Source of the DNA: Emcibacter sp.
GTDB lineage: Bacteria > Pseudomonadota > Alphaproteobacteria > Sphingomonadales > Emcibacteraceae
Reading direction: 5' to 3'
NCBI GenBank assembly: GCA_027019205.1
Contig: JALUWZ010000080.1
Location: forward strand, 1 to 12,677
DNA: 12,677 nucleotides
Part shown: piece by piece, positions 1-6,199 of the stretch
Layout: each line of letters begins with the position of its first letter
Position numbering within the stretch: the stretch's first letter is position 1
Notes under the pieces: generated by a model
What the model was told of the DNA's origin: nothing
The model's input: the letters and a program-made list of their open reading frames with translations, nothing else
Database searches by the model: none
Position numbers and translations under genes: made by a program

Positions 1-378
1 CCGGATTTCATGGTTGAGCTGTTCGCGGGTCACCCCGGCCTCGACCACGCAGTCCATATCCTCCGGGTGGATCGCCCGGATATGGTTCATCCGGCTGAAA
101 TCCAGTGTTATGCCGCCGTGAATGGCAAGGAAATGCCCCTCCAGCGCGGTACCGGCGCCGTAGGGAATGACCGGAATTTCATGGGCGTTGCACAGGGTGA
201 CAATCTGGCTGACCTCTTCAGTATTTTCCGGCCAGACAACCGCATCGGGTGGACAGGCCTCATAATGGGTCAATTCCTCGCCATGATGCCGCCGGACAGC
301 CCCGGATATGCTCAGGCGGTCGCCAAGAAGGGGTCCAAGCTGTGTGAGCAAAGCGGATAAATTTTCATTTCTGTTCAT
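1..378 (-). CDS. FAD-binding oxidoreductase, D-lactate/glycolate dehydrogenase type (N-terminal part)
   Basis: The minus strand is open from an ATG at 378 to the window edge, giving 126 residues with no stop. The translation starts MNRNENLSALLTQL. It contains the FAD_binding_4 (PCMH-type) signature: PPDAVVWPENTEEVSQIV near residues 43-60, then VIPYGAGTALEGH near 72-84, then GGITLDFSRMN and a VVEAGVTREQLN segment. In the family this P-loop-like GAGT stretch binds the FAD pyrophosphate. Relatives (GlcD, D-lactate dehydrogenase (cytochrome)) oxidise 2-hydroxy acids and pass electrons to the respiratory chain; they are usually about 460 residues, so roughly three quarters is missing. The GTALEGH variant favours a D-lactate dehydrogenase, but the substrate cannot be fixed from the N-terminus. 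No strong ribosome binding site is seen before the ATG, and no in-frame start lies just upstream. It is divergent from the DUF389 gene. Confidence 0.85.
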   Translation of the reverse strand, partial: MNRNENLSALLTQLGPLLGDRLSISGAVRRHHGEELTHYEACPPDAVVWPENTEEVSQIVTLCNAHEIPVIPYGAGTALEGHFLAIHGGITLDFSRMNHIRAIHPEDMDCVVEAGVTREQLNHEIR

Positions 379-414
379 GGCAATATCATATCCGATAAAA
401 ATATCCGGTGCCAG

Positions 415-436
415 AAAGGATTTCCTTTGCTATAAA
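415..436 (+). promoter_or_regulatory. Candidate promoter/operator of the DUF389 gene
   Basis: The 78-bp gap between the divergent oxidase and DUF389 genes holds a perfect 14-bp inverted repeat, AAAGGATTTCCTTT (415-428), directly followed by TATAAA at 431-436, a plausible -10 about 20 bp upstream of the ATG. No good -35 is visible. The repeat overlaps the -10/-35 spacer, so it could be an operator. A palindrome this AT-rich could also be chance. Confidence 0.25.
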
Positions 437-456
437 TAAAGTCAGAAGGGGTGCGT

Positions 457-1473
457 ATGAGCCACAGAATAATTCAGATACATATTCGCGAAGCCGCCGG
501 TGATCTGGCGCAGAAGGTCAGCCTGATCGATAAAGTCGTTGACAGCTGGCCGGTCGGGCCGGACGCCCTCGGCCATGCGCTGCTGGTTCGCACCCAGGAT
601 GTCCAGACCGTGACCGACCATCTGCAGACACTTTTCCTGAAAAACCAGATAGCCCGCATAGTGATTCAGCCGGTCGAGGCCATTCTGCCCAAACCTGCCG
701 CCAAGGTCGTGACGGAGGCGGCAGAAAATGCCCCCAAGCCCAAAGCGGCCAGGACTTTTTCCGGCATCAGCCGGGACGAGCTATATGCCGATGTCGCGCG
801 CGGGGCCGAAAGCGGCACCAGCTTTATATTGCTGGTAGTTTTTTCGACGATCGTCGCCGGGATCGGCCTGATCGAAAATAATATTGCCGTGGTGATCGGG
901 GCCATGGTGATTGCGCCGCTGCTCGGTCCCAACCTCGCCCTTGCCCTGTCAACGGCGCTCGGCGATCTGGACTTGATGAGGAATGCCCTGAAAACCATGG
1001 CGCTGGGCTTTCTGATTGCCCTGCTGCTCAGTTTTTCGCTCGGGCTGGTCTGGGGGACCTGGTGGCCGGATGAACTTAGCGGGCCTGAACTTCTGTCGCG
1101 GACCACGGTCGGGTTTGACAGTATTGCCCTGGCGCTGGTGTCCGGCGCGGCGGCGGTGCTGTCACTGGCCAGCGGAATTTCAAGCGTTCTGGTCGGGGTG
1201 ATGGTGGCGGTGGCATTATTGCCGCCGGGGGCGACGGTCGGGATTATGCTGGGCGCGGGACATTATGATCTGGCGGGCGGGGCGGCATTATTGCTGGCGG
1301 TGAATATCGTCTGTGTCAATCTGTCGGCCAAGCTGGTTTTCCTGTTCAAGGGGGTGCAGCCGCGCACATGGTATGAAAAGAAAAAAGCCCGGAATGCGAT
1401 GATCTTCTATATGGTTTTCTGGCTGCTCAGTCTTGCCGTTCTGGGCTATGTCATTATTCTAAGGACCGCTTGA
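457..1473 (+). CDS. DUF389 / TIGR00341 family integral membrane protein
   Basis: The protein is 338 residues. The ATG at 457 was chosen because AGAAGGGG at 443-450 is correctly spaced for it; the GTG at 451 would touch that sequence and is less likely. Residues 1-80 form a soluble ferredoxin-like-sized domain (IIQIHIREAAGDLAQKV...) and 80-100 a Pro/Lys/Ala linker. Residues about 121-338 carry roughly six hydrophobic segments with the family hallmarks: GLIENNIAVVIGAMVIAPLLG (137-157, split by a short polar turn), VLVGVMVAVALLPPGATVG (244-262) and AVNIVCVNLSAKLVFLFKG (281-299). The family is widespread, located in the inner membrane and of unknown biochemical function. Nothing links it to nitrate metabolism beyond position. 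Its last 20 bases overlap the convergent small gene. Confidence 0.85.
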   Translation: MSHRIIQIHIREAAGDLAQKVSLIDKVVDSWPVGPDALGHALLVRTQDVQTVTDHLQTLFLKNQIARIVIQPVEAILPKPAAKVVTEAAENAPKPKAARTFSGISRDELYADVARGAESGTSFILLVVFSTIVAGIGLIENNIAVVIGAMVIAPLLGPNLALALSTALGDLDLMRNALKTMALGFLIALLLSFSLGLVWGTWWPDELSGPELLSRTTVGFDSIALALVSGAAAVLSLASGISSVLVGVMVAVALLPPGATVGIMLGAGHYDLAGGAALLLAVNIVCVNLSAKLVFLFKGVQPRTWYEKKKARNAMIFYMVFWLLSLAVLGYVIILRTA

Positions 1474-1804
1474 TCTTTTTCTTCAGATTGACTTCGAGGC
1501 AAACATCAAGCATATCCCCGTCCCGGGTGGGGAAGTGACATATGATACCCCGCAGGGAGGGCAGGCGGGCAATATGTGCTTCAATAATATCCCGGGCGAG
1601 CCACAGGGTAAAGATGTTGCTGCCCTTCTGAAAGTCGGTTTGAAAGTCAGAAGGAGACCCCGGCGGCAGGCAGATGATTTCATAGCACAGCTCGCCGTCC
1701 GGTAACGGTGTTTTCGCCTGAAGTCTGCCTTCTTTCAACAGAATTCCAACTTCATCAAGATCAAGACGAAAGCTGATTTTTTTCGGATCAATACGCAGCT
1801 TCAT
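1454..1804 (-). CDS. Small conserved protein downstream of moaA, DUF7009-like
   Basis: A 116-residue soluble protein starting MKLRIDPKKISFRLDLDEVG. ATG 1804 lies 6 bp after the moaA TGA (1811-1813), with a G-rich stretch (GGGGGA) upstream, so it is almost certainly co-transcribed and probably translationally coupled with moaA. It has no membrane segment, signal peptide or cysteine cluster. The N-terminal pattern (MKLRI...I-RL-L---E) resembles DUF7009, whose members I recall as small hypothetical proteins; that assignment is from memory and tentative. The C-terminus is basic (LKKKIKRSLE). Function is unknown; operon position suggests a role tied to molybdenum cofactor or to NarG maturation (inference). 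The 3' end overlaps the convergent DUF389 gene by 20 bp. Confidence 0.75.
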   Translation of the reverse strand: MKLRIDPKKISFRLDLDEVGILLKEGRLQAKTPLPDGELCYEIICLPPGSPSDFQTDFQKGSNIFTLWLARDIIEAHIARLPSLRGIICHFPTRDGDMLDVCLEVNLKKKIKRSLE

Positions 1805-1810
1805 CGCTGT

Positions 1811-2827
1811 TCATCCCCCGGTCGAGGACAGGTTGGGGATCAGGCCGGTTTCGCCGTCAGCCAGAAAATGCGAGGATTTCTTATGGTCAAGCTGTTTGAT
1901 AATGCGTTTTTTTAACGCCGGCATCTGGTCATCGCTTTGCAACAGATCACGCAGCGGAATGCCGATATCGCCGAACAGACACAGGCGCAGATCGCCGGTT
2001 GCTGTCACCCGAAGCCGGTTGCAGGCCAGACAGAAATCCTTTGAATAGGGCGCAATCAGGCCAATGGCCCCCTGATAATCGGGATGGGTGAAATTGACCG
2101 CCGGACCGGCGCCGTTCACGCGGATATTTTCGGTCCAGCCCTGACGGACAAGTTCCGTGCGGATGACCTGTGCCGAGCGGTGGCGCCGTTTGAAATAGGC
2201 CAGATTGTCACCGGTCTGCATCAGTTCAATGAAGCGCACGGTGACGGGCCGCTGGCGGATATATTCCATATAGTCAGTCAGCGCGTTATCATTGATGTCT
2301 TTCAGCAGAACCACATTTATCTTGACCTGGTCATAGCCGACATCAAGGGATTTTTCGATGCCGGCCAGCACATCTTTCAGCCTGTCATGACCGGTAATTT
2401 TGTGAAACAGATCAGGATCGAGGCTGTCAACACTGACATTGAGATTTCTGATTCCGGCATCATGCCATTTTTCGGCATTGGCCAGCAGCCGGTAGCCATT
2501 GGTGGTAAAAGCCGTGGTTTTAATGCCGGGAAGATGCGAGACCATTTCGATAATTTCGCTAAAATCCCTGCGGATGCTCGGTTCGCCACCGGTCAGCCGG
2601 ACCTTCCATACCCCGAGGTCGGCAAACACCGTCACCAGTCGGCGGATTTCCTCCCGGCTGAGGAATTCGGGTCTGGTCCGGCAATGATAGCCGTCCGGCA
2701 GACAATATTCGCAACGGAAATTACAGATATCGGTAATCGACAGGCGCAGATAGGGAAATTCCCTGTCATATTTATCAACCAGTCTGTCGGATGCCCTGAC
2801 AGGCATCCTCACGGGGGTCAGATTCAC
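1811..2827 (-). CDS. moaA: GTP 3',8-cyclase MoaA (molybdenum cofactor biosynthesis)
   Basis: A radical-SAM enzyme that turns GTP into 3',8-cyclo-7,8-dihydro-GTP, the first step of molybdopterin synthesis in the cytoplasm. With the GTG start at 2827 it is 338 residues, the usual MoaA length. That start has a strong ribosome binding site, AAAGGAG at 2834-2840, 6 nt upstream; the reading frame runs further up to 2923, but those 32 codons overlap the structured leader. The N-terminal SAM cluster is C35-x3-C39-x2-C42 inside LRLSITDICNFRCEYCLPDG. GGEP follows in VRLTGGEPSIRRDF. The second, substrate-side cluster is C266-x2-C269-x13-C283 (CLACNRLRVTATGDLRLC). The protein ends in the conserved Gly-Gly tail. 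It precedes the 116-residue gene and is preceded by an FNR box, so it looks like an anaerobically induced copy serving the nitrate reductase NarG. Confidence 0.95.
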   Translation of the reverse strand: MNLTPVRMPVRASDRLVDKYDREFPYLRLSITDICNFRCEYCLPDGYHCRTRPEFLSREEIRRLVTVFADLGVWKVRLTGGEPSIRRDFSEIIEMVSHLPGIKTTAFTTNGYRLLANAEKWHDAGIRNLNVSVDSLDPDLFHKITGHDRLKDVLAGIEKSLDVGYDQVKINVVLLKDINDNALTDYMEYIRQRPVTVRFIELMQTGDNLAYFKRRHRSAQVIRTELVRQGWTENIRVNGAGPAVNFTHPDYQGAIGLIAPYSKDFCLACNRLRVTATGDLRLCLFGDIGIPLRDLLQSDDQMPALKKRIIKQLDHKKSSHFLADGETGLIPNLSSTGG

Positions 2828-2972
2828 TTTATGCTCCTTTCCAAGCACGGGAGGCCAGCGCGTTTTCACTCTGACCCGGCAGGTCTGATTAAAGCCTGCG
2901 GCCAACGAACCATGCCCGGACAAGGGTTTAGGGTCGAAGGCTTCGGAGTGGACATTGTATAATGTCCCATTG
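2828..2972 (-). promoter_or_regulatory. Structured 5' leader of moaA, possible Moco-type riboswitch
   Basis: The transcript from about 2972 to the GTG at 2827 has several nested pairings. CACTC (2950-2946) pairs with GAGTG (2871-2867). Inside it, GACCC (2935-2931) pairs with GGGTC (2877-2873). Inside that, GCAGG (2899-2895) pairs with CCTGC (2883-2879). The ribosome binding site AAAGGAG can pair locally through CTCC (2853-2850 with 2837-2834), and a second CTCC (2948-2945) next to the outer helix offers an alternative partner. Leaders of moaA genes in several phyla carry the Moco RNA motif (RF01055), which represses when cofactor is plentiful. I see a comparable layout (long-range helix, inner stems, controllable ribosome binding site) but did not match a covariance model, so the class is inference. 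Confidence 0.4.
2950..2967 (-). repeat. Perfect 7-bp-stem hairpin or operator at the moaA transcript start
   Basis: GGACATT (minus strand, 2967-2961) and AATGTCC (2956-2950) form a perfect 7-bp stem around a 4-base loop. It starts roughly 5-10 nt after the predicted moaA start site. It could be a 5'-end stem that protects the mRNA, part of the leader fold, or a repressor half-site pair on DNA. The inverted repeat is directly visible; its role is not. Confidence 0.4.
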
Positions 2973-2978
2973 CCTGTG

Positions 2979-2984
2979 ATTATA
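2979..2984 (-). promoter_or_regulatory. moaA promoter -10 element
   Basis: A perfect TATAAT on the minus strand predicts a transcription start near 2972-2976. The FNR box centre (3016.5) is then about 41-45 bp upstream, close to the class II activator position. There is no recognisable -35 at the expected place, as is normal for FNR-dependent promoters. Confidence 0.6.
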
Positions 2985-3009
2985 CATAAAGTAAATAAAA
3001 AAGCCAGAC

Positions 3010-3023
3010 TTGATGTGAATCAA
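3010..3023. promoter_or_regulatory. FNR-type box upstream of moaA
   Basis: The sequence TTGATGTGAATCAA matches the FNR consensus TTGAT-N4-ATCAA at all ten defined positions. It lies 7 bp past the stop codon of the regulator gene and upstream of the TATAAT that reads into moaA. It should bind an FNR/ANR/DNR-type activator, or possibly the NIT-Crp protein encoded next to it, giving low-oxygen or nitrogen-oxide control of moaA. Confidence 0.8.
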
Positions 3024-3029
3024 TAATAG

Positions 3030-4613
3030 TCAGAAATCTGCAACGCTGGCCCGGCTACATTCCGGATTGGGGCATTCCGGGGTGCCGTGTTTCTTGCAGG
3101 CGGCGGCAAGATCATGGTCACAAAAACCGCACAGGGCACTGATATTGGGCAGGATGACAGAACTTTTATTGATTTCAAAACCCCGGTCCCGGAAGCGTTT
3201 AAGGGTACGGGAGAACGTCTCGGGCTTCATATCAAGATAGGAGGCAATCAGCGATTTGTCATAGGGCAGTTCGACAAGGTCGGGTATCTTTCCCTGATCG
3301 AGCAGAAGTTTGAGCAGGAACCAGCCGACCCGTTCCGTGGCCGGTTTCAGCCGGATATTTTCGAATTCCTGAATGAGGCTGTGGGAATGCTGGGAAATGC
3401 CGGCGAGGACCCTGAGGGCGAGTTCGTTATTTTCCTTTATCCTTTCGCGGATAATCGGTGCGGGCAGGGTCAGGACGACGGATTTTTTTGCCACCTGGGC
3501 GCTGACCGGATAGGGGGCATTGAGGAAAACCGCCGATTCGGCAATCATATCACCACATGTGAGCATTTGAAGTACGGTCTCGTCACCGCCGGATGTCCCC
3601 TTGAATAATTTTACCCAGCCGCTGAGGATGATATGAAGCCGACTGGACACCTCCCCTTCGAGAAAGAGTAATTTGCCTTTTTTATATCCCCGTACCTGGG
3701 CATGTTGCAGCAAACCCGAGGTAATATCCTCGGGCAGATTCATGAAAAACGGTAATTCCTCGATAAAATTCCGCTGTTGGGATGTTATGCCTTCGACCGG
3801 GCGGTGAACCTGAACCCGGGAGGCCTGCGACCCGTCATCTGCGTTTGCGGCATCATTCGGCAGATTTTCCACCAGTTTATTTTCAACCTTTTTCATCAGG
3901 TCAATCTTCTCGGAGGTCAGCCTGAACCATTCCGTCGGGGAGATTTCCGGCATACTATGATTTTTTTTAAGCTGCAGACTTTTATGAACTTCCGACAGCC
4001 GGCGCACGGCACTGCCATGAATGATGCTGTCATAAATTCTTTTTTGCCGGGCATCAGCCATGGCAAAAAAGGTACGCTGAAAGCTGTCCTGTTCGGAAAG
4101 AAGGAAGCGGAAACGGTCAAGAAACTCCTGGTCATTGAAGGATTTTGTCACCAGCCCCCGGGCGCCCAATGCCCGCTCCCGGCCAAATTTTTCCTTATAT
4201 TGCAGGAAATAGGAATAGGCGCTGACCTTTGCCGGGTCGTTTTTTTTGTCGGATAATGCCGCCAGAACCATGATGTCCATCAGCGGGCTGATAACCTGAT
4301 GGCTGTAGCCGCTGATGATTTCGGTGGCATTGAATTCGAGATTGAGGATTCTGTTCCGGCGGGATTTGACCGTTTCCGAGTTATCCAGAACAATCCTTAT
4401 CCGGTCAAGAAATTCATCGTCATAGGCATGAATTTCACGCCATTTCCCAAGCTCACGGCGGATATTATCGAAGGCCGCAAGTGTCTTTTCAAAGCTTCCC
4501 AGCAACTCGTTTTTGAAAAGTCTGCCCTTGCTGCTGACGAAAAGAACAGCACAGCCTCTCTCCGCCTGCATTTCATGCATGGCATTGCCGAGAAAAATAA
4601 GTGTTTCATTCAT
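3030..4613 (-). CDS. NIT-domain Crp/Fnr-family transcriptional regulator (putative nitrate/nitrite sensor)
   Basis: With ATG 4613 the protein has 527 residues, more than twice a normal Crp/Fnr protein. Residues about 5-250 look like a NIT nitrate/nitrite-sensing domain, all helical: AMHEMQAERGCAVLFVSSKG (11-30), SPLMDIMVLAAL (109-120), YKEKFGRERALGARG (139-153), FLLSEQDSFQRTFF (170-183) and a closing EWFRLTSEKIDLMKKVENKL helix (228-247). No membrane segment is present, as in the soluble NIT protein NasR. A loose linker (251-275) leads to a cNMP-binding-like beta-barrel (about 280-385; KGKLLFLEGEVSSRLHIILS) and a Crp HTH (about 420-490). The recognition helix PETFSRTLKRF has E465-x2-S468-R469, the FNR pattern for TTGA half-sites. 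The tail holds C495, C498, C506, C514 and C519. FNR's N-terminal cluster cysteines are absent. The frame opens at TTG 4691, but that stretch is AT-rich promoter-like DNA. Nitrate sensing is inferred from the domain and location. Confidence 0.85.
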   Translation of the reverse strand: MNETLIFLGNAMHEMQAERGCAVLFVSSKGRLFKNELLGSFEKTLAAFDNIRRELGKWREIHAYDDEFLDRIRIVLDNSETVKSRRNRILNLEFNATEIISGYSHQVISPLMDIMVLAALSDKKNDPAKVSAYSYFLQYKEKFGRERALGARGLVTKSFNDQEFLDRFRFLLSEQDSFQRTFFAMADARQKRIYDSIIHGSAVRRLSEVHKSLQLKKNHSMPEISPTEWFRLTSEKIDLMKKVENKLVENLPNDAANADDGSQASRVQVHRPVEGITSQQRNFIEELPFFMNLPEDITSGLLQHAQVRGYKKGKLLFLEGEVSSRLHIILSGWVKLFKGTSGGDETVLQMLTCGDMIAESAVFLNAPYPVSAQVAKKSVVLTLPAPIIRERIKENNELALRVLAGISQHSHSLIQEFENIRLKPATERVGWFLLKLLLDQGKIPDLVELPYDKSLIASYLDMKPETFSRTLKRFRDRGFEINKSSVILPNISALCGFCDHDLAAACKKHGTPECPNPECSRASVADF

Positions 4614-4634
4614 AAATATTATGTTGATCGTTAA

Positions 4635-4640
4635 TTTATA
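4635..4640 (-). promoter_or_regulatory. Candidate -10 of the NIT-Crp regulator gene
   Basis: TATAAA on the minus strand, 21 bp before the ATG at 4613, predicts a start near 4628 and a leader of about 15 nt. The -35 is poor. No Shine-Dalgarno sequence precedes ATG 4613, so initiation may be weak. The element argues against the upstream TTG at 4691 as the start. Confidence 0.3.
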
Positions 4641-4727
4641 CCCGCAACGATAGTAAAGCAGTTTTTCGTAACCCACAAGTTTTGTCGTCAAAAAGTTGCC
4701 GGTTTCGAGAGATAATTTTTTTTCAGG

Positions 4728-4747
4728 TTATTTGAACTTATTTGACC
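4728..4747 (+). repeat. Tandem 10-bp repeat carrying TTGA half-sites upstream of narK1
   Basis: TTATTTGAAC (4728-4737) is followed directly by TTATTTGACC (4738-4747), one mismatch, period 10 bp or about one helical turn. The second copy supplies the left half of the TTGAC-N4-GTCAA box. The first would present an extra TTGA half-site on the same DNA face, which could allow cooperative binding. Confidence 0.5.
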
Positions 4748-4755
4748 AAAGTCAA
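4742..4755. promoter_or_regulatory. Crp/Fnr-family box (TTGAC-N4-GTCAA) of the nar operon
   Basis: TTGACCAAAGTCAA is a perfect 5+5 inverted repeat with a 4-bp spacer, the geometry of FNR/DNR/NarR-type sites but with TTGAC rather than FNR's TTGAT. Its centre (4748.5) is 41.5 bp upstream of a start near 4790, the classic class II activator position for narK1. It lies in the gap between the divergent NIT-Crp gene and narK1, so it is the obvious target for that regulator or for an FNR paralogue. Confidence 0.7.
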
Positions 4756-4777
4756 ATTCAGTGACCGGTTTTTTCCC

Positions 4778-4783
4778 TAATGT
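4778..4783 (+). promoter_or_regulatory. Likely -10 of the narK1K2GH promoter
   Basis: TAATGT sits exactly where a -10 hexamer should be if the 4742-4755 box is at -41.5, predicting a start near 4790 and a leader of about 45 nt. It keeps only the first TA and last T of the consensus, so the promoter should depend on its activator. Confidence 0.4.
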
Positions 4784-4795
4784 AAGGCTACAAAA

Positions 4796-4808
4796 AGTCA
4801 ATTTGACT
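4796..4808. promoter_or_regulatory. Palindrome AGTCAATTTGACT in the narK1 leader
   Basis: A perfect 13-base inverted repeat made of the same half-sites as the upstream box but in everted order (GTCAA-T-TTGAC). It lies just after the predicted start site. It could be a second contact site for the regulator, a down-tuning operator, or chance in an AT-rich leader. Confidence 0.4.
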
Positions 4809-4834
4809 AAATAATTGATAAAAGGGACTTAGCC

Positions 4835-6148
4835 ATGAATGTAGCAAACGTAACCGGGGGCGAGCAGAAACAGGCACTGATAGCAAGTACACTGGCCTTT
4901 ACGGTCTGTTTTGCCGTTTGGACAATCTTTTCCATCATCGGTCTGAAAATCAAAATGGATCTGGGCCTGTCGGATACCCAGTTTGGCATTCTGGTGGCAA
5001 CACCGATCCTCACCGGGTCATTGAGTCGTATATTCCTCGGTGTCTGGTCTGATCAGTATGGGGGCCGTATCGTCTATACCTTCCAGATGGTTATTACGGC
5101 GGTTGCAGCCTATCTTCTGACCCTTGTGTCGACATATCCGATGTTTCTGGTCGCGGCCCTCGGGGTTGGTCTGGCGGGGGGCAGCTTTGCGGTCGGGATT
5201 GCCTATGTTTCCACATGGTATTCCAAAGAACGTCAGGGGACGGCCCTTGGTATCTTTGGTATGGGTAATGTCGGGGCGGCGATAACCAATTTCGGGGCGC
5301 CGTTCCTGTTAATTGTCATGGACGGGCAATGGCAGGGCGTCGCCCGGGTTTATTCCATAATCCTGCTGGTCACCGCCATCTTGTATTTCATTTTCACCAA
5401 AGATGATCCCGCCGTGCGTGAGCGCCGGGAAAAGGGCATTAAACATGCCTCTTTCCTGGAACAGATGGAACCATTGAAAAATATCCAGGTCTGGCGGTTC
5501 TCTCTCTATTATTTCTTTGTTTTCGGCGGGTTTGTCGCGCTTGCTCTGTGGTTGCCGCGTTATTATGTCGGGGCTTACGGTCTTGACCTTAAAACTGCCG
5601 GGATGCTGGCGGCGGCCTATGCGTTGCCGGGCAGTATTTTCCGGGCGCTCGGCGGCTGGCTGTCTGACCGTATCGGGGCACGAAGGGTGATGTACTGGAC
5701 ATTCGGCGTTGCGGTTGTTGCGACCTTTATCATGTCCTATCCGGCGACCGACTACACGGTTGCGGGCATAGAGGGGCCGATCAGTTTTAATCTTACCATT
5801 CCGCTGTGGCTGTTTGTTTTCCTGACGGTTGTGCTTGGTTTCTTTATGTCACTGGGCAAGGCTGCGGTCTACAAGCATATTCCGGTCTATTATCCGGGTC
5901 ATGTGGGGGCCGTTGGCGGCGTCGTCGGGTTGATTGGCGGTCTGGGCGGTTTTGTTCTGCCAATTACCTTTGGCATTATGAATGACATGATCGGGGTCTG
6001 GACCAGCTGTTTCATGCTGCTGACGGTCTTGATCAGTATTGCCCTGCTGTGGATGCATTTCGCCATCATACGGATGAACCGCCGGGATATGCCGGAATTG
6101 AATGACCCGCGCTATCTGCCGGAACTTGATTCAAGAAGTGCAGAATAG
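4835..6148 (+). CDS. narK1: NarK1-type nitrate/proton symporter (MFS)
   Basis: A 437-residue major facilitator superfamily protein with about 12 membrane helices, NNP (nitrate/nitrite porter) family. ATG 4835 follows AAGGGA at 4822-4827. The first nitrate signature is GLAGGSFAVGIAYVSTWYSK (112-131), continuing to GMGNVGAA; the second is GVVGLIGGLGGFVLPITFG (362-380). R65 (TM2, TGSLSRIFLG) and R270 (TM8, PGSIFRALGG) match the two arginines that hold nitrate in NarK structures. NarK1-type proteins take up nitrate with protons and start respiration before nitrite is available. It is the first gene of the operon, divergent from the NIT-Crp regulator, and 51 bp before narK2. Assignment to type 1 rests on similarity pattern and gene order. 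Confidence 0.9.
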   Translation: MNVANVTGGEQKQALIASTLAFTVCFAVWTIFSIIGLKIKMDLGLSDTQFGILVATPILTGSLSRIFLGVWSDQYGGRIVYTFQMVITAVAAYLLTLVSTYPMFLVAALGVGLAGGSFAVGIAYVSTWYSKERQGTALGIFGMGNVGAAITNFGAPFLLIVMDGQWQGVARVYSIILLVTAILYFIFTKDDPAVRERREKGIKHASFLEQMEPLKNIQVWRFSLYYFFVFGGFVALALWLPRYYVGAYGLDLKTAGMLAAAYALPGSIFRALGGWLSDRIGARRVMYWTFGVAVVATFIMSYPATDYTVAGIEGPISFNLTIPLWLFVFLTVVLGFFMSLGKAAVYKHIPVYYPGHVGAVGGVVGLIGGLGGFVLPITFGIMNDMIGVWTSCFMLLTVLISIALLWMHFAIIRMNRRDMPELNDPRYLPELDSRSAE

Positions 6149-6199
6149 TCACAGGCGCAGTTTAGAGAATAATTTTTACAGAATTTGAGGATAAAGACT

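Noticed and set aside
10..360. A 116-codon plus-strand frame at the left edge
   Set aside because: The minus strand encodes a clear FAD_binding_4 domain over the same bases.
451..456. GTG 451 as start of the DUF389 gene
   Set aside because: It abuts the ribosome binding site; ATG 457 is correctly spaced.
2828..2923. A 32-codon extension of MoaA to 2923
   Set aside because: GTG 2827 has AAAGGAG at ideal spacing and gives normal MoaA length; the extra codons overlap the folded leader.
2084..2962. A 292-codon plus-strand frame antisense to moaA
   Set aside because: moaA on the other strand has both Fe-S motifs and a strong ribosome binding site; the plus frame has no family features.
4614..4691. 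A 26-codon N-terminal extension of the regulator from TTG 4691
   Set aside because: Rare start, no ribosome binding site, AT-rich unlike the gene, contains a likely -10, and the NIT helix is complete from ATG 4613.
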